Assembly (NCBI RefSeq): GCF_049445855.1
Contig: NZ_JBMSDV010000001.1
Location: 434,001 to 498,000, forward strand
Reading direction: 5' to 3'
From: JAGOCV01 sp049445855
Lineage (GTDB): Bacteria > Pseudomonadota > Gammaproteobacteria > Burkholderiales > Burkholderiaceae_C
Length of the DNA stretch: 64,000 nt
A model generated the notes under the pieces. That model saw only the letters and a list, made by a program, of their open reading frames with translations, searched no databases and was not told where the DNA came from. Position 1 is the stretch's first letter, and each line of letters opens with the position of its first letter. Made by a program: the position numbers and the translations under genes. Of this stretch, positions 43,776 through 52,368 are shown piece by piece.

Positions 43776-44414
43776 ATGGTCGAGCCCAAATCGCTCAAGG
43801 CAACTGCGAAACGCGCGCCTGCCTCCAGCCTGGACGTGATCGTCAAAGCATTGCGTACCCGCGCGGGCATGACATCGGCTGAACTCGCGGAGCGCGCTGA
43901 ACTCGCGCCATCCACCATATCCAAAATTGAGGCGGGCCAACTGTCGCCTGGCTATGAAACCATCCAGCGCCTGGCCATCGGGCTCGGCGTGGAAGTGGCA
44001 GAGTTGTTCGGCCCGCGGCTCGACTCAGTAACGACGGGCCGGCGAGGCGTAACTCGGCGCGGTGAGGGGCAGGTGTACCAGTCCGAGCGCTATGAATATG
44101 AAGCGCTCGCAGCAGACCTGTCGAAGAAGCAGTTTCTTCCGCTTCTGGCGACCGTCAAGGCACGTGAGCCTCATGAGTTTTCAGCGCTGCCCTCGCATGA
44201 AGGCGAGGAGTTTGTCTTCGTGATTTCCGGCACGGTGCAGTTGCACAGTGATCACTACGAGCCGCTGACCCTGCAGCCCGGTGACAGCGTTTACTTCGAC
44301 AGTCGCGCAGGTCATGCACTCGTGTCGACCAGTGCCGAGGACGCCCGGATCGTCTGGGTCTGCTCCGATCGTGATGCCCTGAAATCCCAGACAAAATCGA
44401 AAGAAGAAAAGTGA
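43776..44414 (+). CDS. XRE-family regulator with C-terminal cupin domain
   Basis: A 212-residue protein. A Cro/CI helix-turn-helix occupies residues about 20-78 (MTSAELAERAELAPSTISKI); a cupin barrel occupies about 135-200 (HEGEEFVFVISGTVQLH and LQPGDSVYFDSRAGHA). This class (SutR/PuuR-like) senses small metabolites and often governs amino-acid or polyamine use. It lies in the middle of the amino-acid cluster, divergent from the importer and followed, with a 4-base GTGA overlap, by the importer's ATPase gene. Confidence 0.93.
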   Translation: MVEPKSLKATAKRAPASSLDVIVKALRTRAGMTSAELAERAELAPSTISKIEAGQLSPGYETIQRLAIGLGVEVAELFGPRLDSVTTGRRGVTRRGEGQVYQSERYEYEALAADLSKKQFLPLLATVKAREPHEFSALPSHEGEEFVFVISGTVQLHSDHYEPLTLQPGDSVYFDSRAGHALVSTSAEDARIVWVCSDRDALKSQTKSKEEK

Positions 44415-45166
44415 GTTCCATGCAAGCCGTTTCCGAAACAAGCATCAGCGCACGAAAGCTGGACAAGTGGTATGGCGCCACGCAGGTGCTGCACGACGTG
44501 TCTCTCGACATTCGTGCCGGCGAACGTGTCGTCGTTTGCGGGCCATCAGGCTCCGGCAAGTCGACGCTGGTGCGATGCTTCAATGGACTGGAGCCCTTCC
44601 AGTCAGGGAGCCTGACTGTGCGTGGACATGACCTCCGTATTCCCCGTGAAGTGGATGAGGTACGGCAGGAAGTGGGCATGGTGTTCCAGCAGTTCAATCT
44701 GTTTCCGCACCTCACTGTGCTTGAGAACTGCACGCTTGCACCAGTGTGGTCGCAAAAGCGTCCCGTCGCCGAAGCCAGGCAGGAGGCCATGGAACTGCTG
44801 GACCGGGTGCAGGTCGCCCATCATGCGCACAAGTACCCGGGGCAGTTGTCGGGTGGGCAGCAGCAGCGGGTTGCCATTGCACGCGCGCTGTGCATGAAGC
44901 CGAAGATCATGCTGTTCGATGAGCCAACATCAGCGCTCGATCCGGAGATGGTAGCGGAGGTGCTGGATGTGATGGTCGAGCTAGCCAGGAGCGGGATGAC
45001 GATGGTGTGCGTGACGCACGAAATGGGATTCGCGCGTGCCGTGGCGGACCGCGTTGTGTTCATGACAGATGGACGCATCGAAGAGTCTGCAACGCCTCAA
45101 GCATTCTTCGACAGCCCGCGGAGTCCTCGCGCGCAACAGTTCCTAGGGCAAATACTCGCCCACTAG
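44411..45166 (+). CDS. Polar amino-acid ABC transporter ATP-binding protein (AapP/GlnQ-like)
   Basis: A 251-residue ATPase. Walker A GPSGSGKST, Q-loop FQQFNLFPHLTV, signature LSGGQQQR and Walker B IMLFDEPTSALDPEM are complete, and the FFDSPRSPRAQQFL C-terminus is typical of amino-acid importers. It starts at a GTG overlapping the regulator stop by 4 bases; an ATG at 44420 is an alternative. It completes the importer whose receptor and permeases are on the other strand. Confidence 0.93.
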   Translation: MSSMQAVSETSISARKLDKWYGATQVLHDVSLDIRAGERVVVCGPSGSGKSTLVRCFNGLEPFQSGSLTVRGHDLRIPREVDEVRQEVGMVFQQFNLFPHLTVLENCTLAPVWSQKRPVAEARQEAMELLDRVQVAHHAHKYPGQLSGGQQQRVAIARALCMKPKIMLFDEPTSALDPEMVAEVLDVMVELARSGMTMVCVTHEMGFARAVADRVVFMTDGRIEESATPQAFFDSPRSPRAQQFLGQILAH

Positions 45167-45191
45167 GGAACCACGGTCAGCCAATCAAGAA

Positions 45192-45220
45192 GAGCGTCGA
45201 ACAACGCGGTTGCGACGCTC
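45192..45220. terminator. Hairpin between convergent ATPase and enolase-superfamily genes
   Basis: GAGCGTCG (45192-45199) pairs with CGACGCTC (45213-45220) around a 13-base loop, overlapping the stop codon of the minus-strand gene. No T-tract follows, so terminator activity is uncertain. Confidence 0.35.
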
Positions 45221-46331
45221 ACCCCACCGGCTTCTGGAACTGCTTCCACGCCGCCTCGGTCGGCGTGGTGCCGGCGCCGGGCAGTTGCGGCAGACTGAAG
45301 TAGCCATCCACCACGTCGGCCGGGTCGGTGAAGCAGTCCTTGATCCACGGGATGTATTCCAGCACCTGGCAGGCCGGGTGTGCATAGCTCAGGTGCACAT
45401 GCACCTGGCTCATGTCGCCGGCATGCGGCGCGACGGGCAGGCGGAACGAATGCGCCGTCTCGCACACGCGCCACACCTCGGTCAGGCCGCCCATGCGCGT
45501 CACGTCCGGCTGCACCCAGTGGATGGCCTTCTGTGAGAAGAATTCCGAGAACGCGTCCTGCGTGTAGAGCTGCTCGCCCAGCGCCGTGGGAATGCGCGTG
45601 GCGCGCGCCAACTCGGCATGACCCTTCACGTCGTCGTACCAGAGCGGCTCCTCGAACCAGTACACGTCGAACGGCTCCGCGCCGCGGCAAAAGCGCAGGC
45701 AGGTCGCCAGGTCCCATTTGCCGTTGCCGTCGATGGCCAGCGTCACGTCCGGCCCGATGGCGCGGCGCACGGCCTCCAGGCGGCGCAGGTCGCGCTCCAC
45801 CGTGGAGCCGACCTTGATCTTGATGCCGGTGAAGCCCTGGTCCACCGCGCGGCGCGCGCCCTGCACCAGCAGGTCGTCCGCAATGCTGAGCCAGCCGATG
45901 TCGGTGTTGTAGGCACGGACCTTGTCGCGCACCTGCCCGCCCAGCAGCTTCCACAACGGCACGCCTTCGGCCTTGGCCTTCAGGTCCCACAACGCGATGT
46001 CGATGGCGGCCTGCGACAGCGTGGTGATGCCGGCGCGGCCGATCCACTGCAGCGCCGGGTTGCGCGCGAGCTTGAGCCACAGGCGCTGGACGTCGCTCGC
46101 ATCCTCGCCCACCAGCAGCGGCGCGTGGCAGGTTTCGATGCAGCGGGTGATGAGCTGGTCGCTGGGCAGGTGCGAGTGCGTGCCGGTAAACCCGTAGCCC
46201 GACAGGCCGTCTTCCGTGTCGATGCGCGCGCCGACGACGCCCCAGTGCGTGATGGTGTGGGTGCTGTCGGCGATCTGCGAGCCCGTCACCGGCACGTGCA
46301 GGACGAACGGTTTGACTGCTTTGATTTTCAA
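45219..46331 (-). CDS. Mandelate racemase / muconate-lactonizing enzyme family protein (enolase superfamily)
   Basis: A 370-residue enzyme. K171-X-K173 (KIK) is the base motif, D201, E227 (FEEP) and E253 (GEQ) are the Mg2+ ligands, and PHAGD near residue 301 carries the His base expected in the mandelate-racemase subgroup. This layout fits acid-sugar dehydratases (rhamnonate, gluconate or similar) or racemases; the substrate is not fixed by sequence. It stands alone between convergent and divergent neighbours, with no sugar-acid genes nearby. Confidence 0.9.
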   Translation of the reverse strand: MKIKAVKPFVLHVPVTGSQIADSTHTITHWGVVGARIDTEDGLSGYGFTGTHSHLPSDQLITRCIETCHAPLLVGEDASDVQRLWLKLARNPALQWIGRAGITTLSQAAIDIALWDLKAKAEGVPLWKLLGGQVRDKVRAYNTDIGWLSIADDLLVQGARRAVDQGFTGIKIKVGSTVERDLRRLEAVRRAIGPDVTLAIDGNGKWDLATCLRFCRGAEPFDVYWFEEPLWYDDVKGHAELARATRIPTALGEQLYTQDAFSEFFSQKAIHWVQPDVTRMGGLTEVWRVCETAHSFRLPVAPHAGDMSQVHVHLSYAHPACQVLEYIPWIKDCFTDPADVVDGYFSLPQLPGAGTTPTEAAWKQFQKPVG

Positions 46332-46417
46332 GTGTGTCTCCTTGTAGTGCTTATGTGGCAGCCATTATTCATTGAGGCATGATGCGCCGTCACCCCTGAC
46401 GACCCTGAGGTCCAACC

Positions 46418-47167
46418 ATGAAGCTCCCGGCCATGAAACAACCACTCAAACAGATCCTGAGAACCTTCCTCACGGGTGCCCTGACCGTCCTGCCCCTGGC
46501 GGCCACGCTGGCGCTCTTCGGATGGCTCATCCAGATCCTCGCGGCATGGCTGGGCCCTGAAAGCCTGTTCGGCTCGCTGCTGGTGGCCATCGGCCTGTCG
46601 GTCACCACGTCACGCACCGTGGGCTACCTGCTCGGACTTCTGGTACTGCTGGCCGCGATCTACGTCATCGGCGTGGTGGTGGAAGCCGAGCTGCAGCGCG
46701 GCGTGCGCCGCATCGTCGACGCGCTGGTGCGGCGTATCCCCCTCGTGCGCACGGTGTACGACCTGGCCACGCGCATGGTCGAGCTGATGTCCAAGCGCAG
46801 CCCGGACGGCATGAAGTCGATGCAGCCGGTGTGGCTGTACTTCGGCGGCAAACCGGCAGCGCCTGCGGGTGAGGCCGACGCCAGCGCAACGCCGGCGTCC
46901 ATCCTCACGCCCGCGACGACGGAGGGTGAGAAGCCCACGCCGAAGGCGGCCGTGCTCGCCCTGCTGTGCACCGCCGTGCCGGTGATGCTGGAAGGCCACC
47001 CGTACCACGGCGTGCTGATTCCCTCCGCACCCGTGCCCGTCGGCGGCGGCCTGCTCTATGTGCCCGCCGACTGGGTGGTGCCTGCCGATGTCGGCATGGA
47101 AGGCCTCACCAGCATCTACGTGTCGATGGGCCTGACCACGGCGCAATACGTCAAGACGCAGGAGTGA
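46418..47167 (+). CDS. DUF502 family membrane protein
   Basis: A 249-residue inner-membrane protein. Two hydrophobic segments at residues about 14-38 and 63-87 are followed by the family block RRIPLVRTVYDLATRMVELMS and a C-terminal PTPKAAVLALLCTAVPVM / GLLYVPADWVVPADVGMEGL. An Ala/Pro/Thr-rich insert (residues about 145-180) is unusual for the family. The function is unknown. Its last 17 bases overlap the end of the convergent acyl-CoA ligase gene. Confidence 0.9.
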   Translation: MKLPAMKQPLKQILRTFLTGALTVLPLAATLALFGWLIQILAAWLGPESLFGSLLVAIGLSVTTSRTVGYLLGLLVLLAAIYVIGVVVEAELQRGVRRIVDALVRRIPLVRTVYDLATRMVELMSKRSPDGMKSMQPVWLYFGGKPAAPAGEADASATPASILTPATTEGEKPTPKAAVLALLCTAVPVMLEGHPYHGVLIPSAPVPVGGGLLYVPADWVVPADVGMEGLTSIYVSMGLTTAQYVKTQE

Positions 47168-48848
47168 CCTCCGCTTCCTGCAGCAGCCGCCACATCACCT
47201 TGCCACTGCCGCTCTTGGGCAATGCATCGACGAACTGCACGATGCGCGGCACCTTGTAGACCGCCATGTTCTCGCGGCACCAGGCGATGATGTCTTCGGC
47301 AGTCGTGCCCTTGTGCGTCGCACGCAGCACGACGACGGCCTTCACCGTCTCGCCCCGGTAGTCGTCGCGTGTGGAGATGATGCAGGCTTCCTGGATGGCG
47401 GGGTGCCGGAACATCAGAAGCTCCACCTCGGCCGGCCAGACCTTGAAGCCGCTCGCATTGATCATGCGCTTCAGCCGGTCGGTGATGAAGAAGTAGCCCT
47501 CTTCGTCCATGCGGCCCAGGTCGCCTGAGCGGAAGAAACTCTTGCCCTCGAAGTCGATGAACGCCGCCTTCGTCGCGTCGGGCCGCTTCCAGTAACCGCT
47601 GAACACCTGCGGGCCGCGGATGATGATCTCGCCCTGCTCGCCCGGCGGCATTTCCTTCAGCGTGTCCGGGTCGACCACGCGCGCGTCGGTGCCGATGAAG
47701 GGCACGCCCAGGCATTGCTGCTTCGGCCGGTCGGGCGGGTTGGTGTGCGACGGCGCGGCGGTCTCTGTCAGGCCGTAACCTTCGGCATAGCGCAGGTCGA
47801 ACTGCTCCAGCAAGCGCTGCGCCACAGCCTGCGGCATGGCCGCGCCGCCGCCGCCGATGTACACGAGGCTCGACAGGTCGTACTTCTCGAAATGCGGGCT
47901 CGCCAGAAGGTCGATGACCATCGTCGGGATGTTCGTCCAGTGCGTGACCTTGTTCTGCGAGATGAGCCGCCCGGCCACGTCGCGGTCCCAGCGCGGCATG
48001 ACGACCATGGTCGCGCCCGCGTGGATGTTGGCGTGCATCAGGCTCACCATGCCGGTGATGTGGAACATCGGCACCACGCACAGCGTCACGTTTTCCGCCG
48101 AGCCGTTGCCCCACAGGATGCTGCTGATCGCGTTGTGCATGATGCTCGCGTGCGTGTGCATGCAGCCCTTGGGCAGGCCGGTGGTGCCGCTGGTGTAGGG
48201 CAGCACGGCTAGGTCGGCAGGGCCGACGTCCGGTGCAGGCACCGGCGGGCCTTCCTGGCCCAGCAGGTCGCGCCACGCGTGCACCGCGCCGCCCTGCAAT
48301 GCGGGCCGCGCATGTGGCGTGAGCATCCATGTGCGCCACGCCTCCGGCGCGGCATCGCCCTGCAACGCCGCCGCGTCGAATGCATCCGTGAAATCGGTGA
48401 CGACGAGATGCGCGAGGCGTTCGCTTTCAGCCAGCGCATTGCTCGCCTGCGTCAGTTCACCCGCAAGATCGCCCGTGGTAATGGCCACACGCGCGTCCGA
48501 ATCGGTGATGTAGTGCTTGAGCTCTTCCGCCTTGTTCATCGGGTTTACCGGCACCACCACCGCATTGGCCCGCAGGATGGCGAAGTGCGACACGACGAGC
48601 TGCGTGCAGTTCTGCATGTCCAGGATGACGCGGTCACCCTTCTTCACGCCCAGCGAGGTCAGACGCCCCGCTAGTCGCTCGACCATCGCGACGAGTTGCG
48701 AATACGTCGTTTCGCGCCCCATGAACACCAGTGCCGCCTTGTGCGGATAACGGCGCGCACTGATCTCCAGGTTGTCGCACAGCGACGTGGACGGCGCGGT
48801 AATGTCGTACGGAAGCCGCCGTGGCCAGAACGGATGATGCGGGCGCAT
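47151..48848 (-). CDS. AMP-forming long-chain acyl-CoA ligase-like enzyme (ANL family)
   Basis: A 565-residue adenylate-forming enzyme. YTSGTTGLPKG is the AMP-binding P-loop; GGGAAMPQAV, EGYGLTETA and SGDLGRMDEEGYFFITDRLKRM follow; SGSGKVMW near the C-terminus has the catalytic Lys. It activates a fatty or aromatic acid to its CoA thioester. The substrate is undefined. It lies alone, with its end overlapping the convergent DUF502 gene. Confidence 0.93.
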   Translation of the reverse strand: MRPHHPFWPRRLPYDITAPSTSLCDNLEISARRYPHKAALVFMGRETTYSQLVAMVERLAGRLTSLGVKKGDRVILDMQNCTQLVVSHFAILRANAVVVPVNPMNKAEELKHYITDSDARVAITTGDLAGELTQASNALAESERLAHLVVTDFTDAFDAAALQGDAAPEAWRTWMLTPHARPALQGGAVHAWRDLLGQEGPPVPAPDVGPADLAVLPYTSGTTGLPKGCMHTHASIMHNAISSILWGNGSAENVTLCVVPMFHITGMVSLMHANIHAGATMVVMPRWDRDVAGRLISQNKVTHWTNIPTMVIDLLASPHFEKYDLSSLVYIGGGGAAMPQAVAQRLLEQFDLRYAEGYGLTETAAPSHTNPPDRPKQQCLGVPFIGTDARVVDPDTLKEMPPGEQGEIIIRGPQVFSGYWKRPDATKAAFIDFEGKSFFRSGDLGRMDEEGYFFITDRLKRMINASGFKVWPAEVELLMFRHPAIQEACIISTRDDYRGETVKAVVVLRATHKGTTAEDIIAWCRENMAVYKVPRIVQFVDALPKSGSGKVMWRLLQEAEVTPAS

Positions 48849-49029
48849 GTTTGTGTTGTCTCCTGCGCAGGGAGACTAGCCGCCGCGCGCCCGCATCACA
48901 TCAGGGAAGGCCCCAAGGGCGGTCACCTGCGCGACGTGCGTGCCCCAACGTATCTTGTAGGACATATCGACCCCGACAACGGGGCCCGGTCTGACGCCGC
49001 ATGTCTTTGCCCATGCGGATAGTCCCCCC

Positions 49030-50103
49030 ATGCCCACATCCATCCGAAAAGGCCAGGCACCCGAGCCGGCCACGCGCGAGGTGTTCTTCGAGCGCTACCA
49101 CGCGCGCTTCATGGACCCCGCTTTCGACAGCGAGCGCGATGCGATCGACCGGCTCGCGGCGATTGCCTTCGAAGCCTACACGGAAGGCCGCAAGGCGCCG
49201 GTCACGCGCAAAGCGGGGCCGGGCTTTGCGGATCCGGACTACGACCTGTCGCAGGAGTGGTACGACGCGCACGAGGCATTGCGCCTCGCGCAGGAGCGAT
49301 GGGAGTCCAGTGCGTCGCCTTCCCGCGTGTTGATCGTCAACGGCAGCCCGCGCAACGACGGCACCTGTCCTGGTGAGATTTCCAAGACGTGGCGCATGTC
49401 GAACATGGTCCGTGAAGAGGTGGAGAAGGCCGGCATGCAGGCGGATCTGCTCGACCTGAGTCTCGTCACGTCGGACTACGACCGGCACATCCATCCCTGC
49501 AAGGGTTGCGTGTCGACCGCCATGCCGCTGTGCCACTGGCCCTGCAGCTGCTACCCGAACCATGCGGACGGGCAGGTCAACGACTGGATGTTCGAAATCT
49601 ACGAGCGCTGGGTGTCGGCGCATGGCGTCATCATCCTGGCGCCGACGCACTGGTACCAGTCGCCCAGTGTGCTCAAGCAGATGATCGACCGGCTGGTGTG
49701 CGCGGACGGCGGCAACCCCGACCCGACGACCACGCAGGGCAAGAAGGCAAAGCTCGCCAAGGAGATCGAGCAGAAAGGCTGGGACTTCCCCAAGCACATC
49801 GCCGGTCGCGCCTATGGTGTGGTGGTGCATGGCGATGTGGCGGGCGTCGAGGTTCATCGCCGCAATCTCACCGACTGGCTCGACTGGATGGGCCTGATCG
49901 ACGCCGGCGCGCTGTCGCGTCTGGACCGCTACCTCGGCTACTACGAGCCTTACTGGAACAGCCACGACGCACTCGACAAGGACGAAGACCTGCAGCAGGA
50001 AACGCGCAACGTGGCACTCGCCGTCGTGCGTGCGGTCACTCTCCTGAGGGAGGGCAAGCTGTCCACCCCGGACGAAGCGGTGAAGCCGCCCCGTCCCAAA
50101 TGA
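49030..50103 (+). CDS. NAD(P)H-dependent flavoprotein oxidoreductase, flavodoxin fold
   Basis: A 357-residue protein. An N-terminal extension of about 95 residues precedes a flavodoxin-like core: SRVLIVNGSPRNDGT (FMN phosphate loop), the Cys-rich HPCKGCVSTAMPLCHWPCSC, and WVSAHGVIILAPTHWYQSPSV. The Cys motif, as in iron-sulfur flavoproteins, may bind metal or an Fe-S cluster; this is inferred. The family includes NADPH-dependent FMN reductases and quinone reductases. It precedes the OsmC gene by about 50 bases on the same strand, so a redox-stress pair is plausible. Confidence 0.82.
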   Translation: MPTSIRKGQAPEPATREVFFERYHARFMDPAFDSERDAIDRLAAIAFEAYTEGRKAPVTRKAGPGFADPDYDLSQEWYDAHEALRLAQERWESSASPSRVLIVNGSPRNDGTCPGEISKTWRMSNMVREEVEKAGMQADLLDLSLVTSDYDRHIHPCKGCVSTAMPLCHWPCSCYPNHADGQVNDWMFEIYERWVSAHGVIILAPTHWYQSPSVLKQMIDRLVCADGGNPDPTTTQGKKAKLAKEIEQKGWDFPKHIAGRAYGVVVHGDVAGVEVHRRNLTDWLDWMGLIDAGALSRLDRYLGYYEPYWNSHDALDKDEDLQQETRNVALAVVRAVTLLREGKLSTPDEAVKPPRPK

Positions 50104-50151
50104 TCCCAAGTTGATCCGATTCATCCACCTCACTTCATTCAAGGAGCACAC

Positions 50152-50589
50152 ATGAGCGAGAAGAAAGCCAGCGCACACTGGAGCGGCCCGGGCAAGACCG
50201 GCCAGGGCAACATCAGTACCGAAACCGGTGCGCTCGACAAATACCCGTACGGCTTCGCCAGCCGCTTCGGTGACGACCGTCGCGGCACCAACCCGGAAGA
50301 GATCGTGGGCGCGGCGCATGCGTCCTGCTTCACCATGGCGTTCGCGTTCGCCTGCGAGAAGGCGGGCTTTGCCACGAAGACGGTGGACACCACCGCTTCC
50401 GTGCGACTGGCCAAGGACGGCGACGGCTTCAAGATCGACCGCATCGCCCTGACGATGGAAGCCGTGGTGCCGAACCTGGACGAAGCGAAGTTCAAGGAAC
50501 TGGCCGAAGGTGCCAAGGCCAATTGCCCGTTGTCCAAGGCGCTGGCTTCCGTACCCGAGATCACGCTCTCGGCGACGCTGAAAAACTGA
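50152..50589 (+). CDS. OsmC-family organic hydroperoxide reductase
   Basis: A 145-residue protein. The two redox cysteines are C59 in AAHASCF and C125 in NCPLSKA, as in OsmC. The N-terminal Gly-rich WSGPGKTGQGNISTETG and SRFGDD block are OsmC-type rather than Ohr-type. It reduces organic hydroperoxides. AAGGAGCA precedes the ATG. It probably shares a message with the preceding flavoprotein gene. Confidence 0.94.
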   Translation: MSEKKASAHWSGPGKTGQGNISTETGALDKYPYGFASRFGDDRRGTNPEEIVGAAHASCFTMAFAFACEKAGFATKTVDTTASVRLAKDGDGFKIDRIALTMEAVVPNLDEAKFKELAEGAKANCPLSKALASVPEITLSATLKN

Positions 50590-50720
50590 CCATCCGGTCC
50601 GTTTCATGAGGCGGTGAACCGGTTCATCTGACCGGTGCACCGCCTTGGCGCGGCCGCTCGTCGCGCCGCACCACGGTCGCCCGCAGCGACCCTCTTGCGC
50701 ACCAAAGCCGGCGCACATCG

Positions 50721-50741
50721 CTTGTATACCAGCCAGACAAG
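50721..50741. promoter_or_regulatory. Weak inverted repeat upstream of the GntR gene
   Basis: CTTGT (50721-50725) and ACAAG (50737-50741) frame TATACC, a spacing and half-site (TTGTATAC) like those bound by FCD-type GntR regulators. It lies about 30 bases before the regulator start and could be its operator. Confidence 0.3.
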
Positions 50742-50772
50742 TCAGGCATGGTTCATGCTGAGGTGGATCGCC

Positions 50773-51522
50773 ATGGCGATTTCTTCCACCGATCTCAGCA
50801 ACCGCATCATCGAAGCCGTGATGGCGCGCAAGCTCGCCCCCGGCACACGGCTCGGCGAGCAGCAACTCGCCATGCTGTTCGATTGCAGCCGCACCATCGT
50901 GCGCGAGGCGCTGACGCGGCTGGCGGCGCGCGGCATCGTGACGGTGAGCGCGCGGCGCGGCTGGTATGTGATCGAGCCGTCCGAAGCCGAAGCACGCGAA
51001 GCCTTCGAGGCGCGCCGCGTCATCGAGACCGGGCTGATACGCGGCACCCCGAAAGCGCTGGACAAGGCAGCGCTGAAGAAACTCAAGGCCCACCTCGCCC
51101 GCGAGAAGGAAGCCGTGCAGGGCACCGACGTCGGCGCGCGCAGCTTCCTGCTGGGTGACTTCCATGTGTGCCTGGCCGAATGCCTGGGCAACAGCCTGCT
51201 GGCCGACACGCTGCGTGACTTCACTGCGCGCACCACGCTCATCGCGATGCTCTATCAGGCCAGCGAAGACGCGGCCCGCTCGTGCAGCGACCACGTGAAG
51301 ATCGTCGCCGCACTTGAGAAAGGCGACCTCGCGAAAGCCGAGGCTCTGATGGCCGAACACATCGGTGCGGTGCAGACGCACCTGCGCCTGCCCACCACCG
51401 CCGACCCGCTGGCGCAACTGCGCGATGCGCTCGCACCGGTGGCAGCCGCAGCCCCTTCCTCACGTTCCCCTTCCCCATCCCATCCCGACGAATCGTCGAC
51501 TTACCTAGGAGCCTTGCTATGA
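50773..51522 (+). CDS. GntR-family transcriptional regulator (FCD subgroup)
   Basis: A 249-residue protein. A winged HTH (residues about 8-70; EQQLAMLFDCSRTIVREAL) is followed by an FCD helical domain with metal-binding His (GDFHVCLAE, DHVKIVAALEKGD and a late His in AEHIGAVQTH). I start at the ATG at 50773, which has GAGG nearby; an ATG at 50755 is an alternative. The ATGA overlap with the binding-protein gene shows that it leads the amino-acid ABC operon and probably regulates it. The effector is likely a carboxylate or amino acid. Confidence 0.92.
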   Translation: MAISSTDLSNRIIEAVMARKLAPGTRLGEQQLAMLFDCSRTIVREALTRLAARGIVTVSARRGWYVIEPSEAEAREAFEARRVIETGLIRGTPKALDKAALKKLKAHLAREKEAVQGTDVGARSFLLGDFHVCLAECLGNSLLADTLRDFTARTTLIAMLYQASEDAARSCSDHVKIVAALEKGDLAKAEALMAEHIGAVQTHLRLPTTADPLAQLRDALAPVAAAAPSSRSPSPSHPDESSTYLGALL

Positions 51523-52316
51523 CCCCGACCAAACGCCAATTCACCCGCCTGGCCACCGCGATGGCCGCCAGCCTGTTGCTCGTGGGCGTTGCCCAGGCGC
51601 AGACCGCGCTGGACGACATCATGAAGGCCAAGGAAATCAAGATCGCCGTGCCCACGGACTACCCGCCCTACGGCTTCGTCGGCACCGACCTCAAGCCCCA
51701 GGGCCTCGACGTCGAGATGGCCAACTACATCGCAGGCAAACTTGGCGTGAAGCTCGAGATGGTCACGGTGACCAGCGCGAACCGCATTCCCTACCTGCAG
51801 ACCAAGAAGGCTGACCTGGTCATATCCACGCTGGGCAAGAACCCGGACCGCATGAAGGTGATCGACTTCACCTATGCCTACTCGCCCTTCTTCCAGGCCG
51901 TGTTCGCCGCCAAGAGCCTGCCGGTGAAGAGCTTCGCCGACCTGTCGGGCAAGACCATCGCCGTGACGCGCGGCGCGATGGAAGACGAGGAACTCGCCAA
52001 AGTCGGTCCGGCCAACATGGACGTGAAGCGCTTCGAGGACAACGCAGCGACCATCGCCGCGTTCGTTGCGGGCCAGACGCAGGTGATTGCCACCAGCGCA
52101 TCGGCTGCCGGCACCATCATGTACAAGAACCCGCAGCTCAACACCGAGTACAAGCTGCTGCTCAAGGACAGCCCCAACTTCATCGGCGTGAACAAGGGTG
52201 AAGACAAGCTGCGTCTGAAGGTCAACGAGATCATTGCCGAAGCCAAGAAGAACGGCGACATCGACAAGATGTCGCAGAAGTGGCTGGGCCGCCCGGCCGG
52301 CAACCTGCCCGAATAA
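51519..52316 (+). CDS. Amino-acid-type ABC transporter substrate-binding protein
   Basis: A 265-residue periplasmic binding protein of the SBP_bac_3 family. The signal peptide ends near VAQAQ. The mature part has IKIAVPTDYPPYGFVGTDLKPQGLDVEMA, ADLVISTLGKNPDRMKVIDFT, and QKWLGRPAGN at the C-terminus. It overlaps the GntR stop by 4 bases, with two permeases and an ATPase following, making a full importer. The ligand is a polar amino acid or similar, unspecified. Confidence 0.93.
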   Translation: MTPTKRQFTRLATAMAASLLLVGVAQAQTALDDIMKAKEIKIAVPTDYPPYGFVGTDLKPQGLDVEMANYIAGKLGVKLEMVTVTSANRIPYLQTKKADLVISTLGKNPDRMKVIDFTYAYSPFFQAVFAAKSLPVKSFADLSGKTIAVTRGAMEDEELAKVGPANMDVKRFEDNAATIAAFVAGQTQVIATSASAAGTIMYKNPQLNTEYKLLLKDSPNFIGVNKGEDKLRLKVNEIIAEAKKNGDIDKMSQKWLGRPAGNLPE

Positions 52317-52368
52317 GCACCGGCCTGAAGCCGCATAACAGCCAACAGCAAACGAGGGAGGGAACCCC

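Noticed and set aside
48901..51417. 838-codon open frame on - strand
   Set aside because: Runs antisense across three clear genes (flavoprotein, OsmC, GntR); composition is typical of a shadow frame in high-GC DNA.
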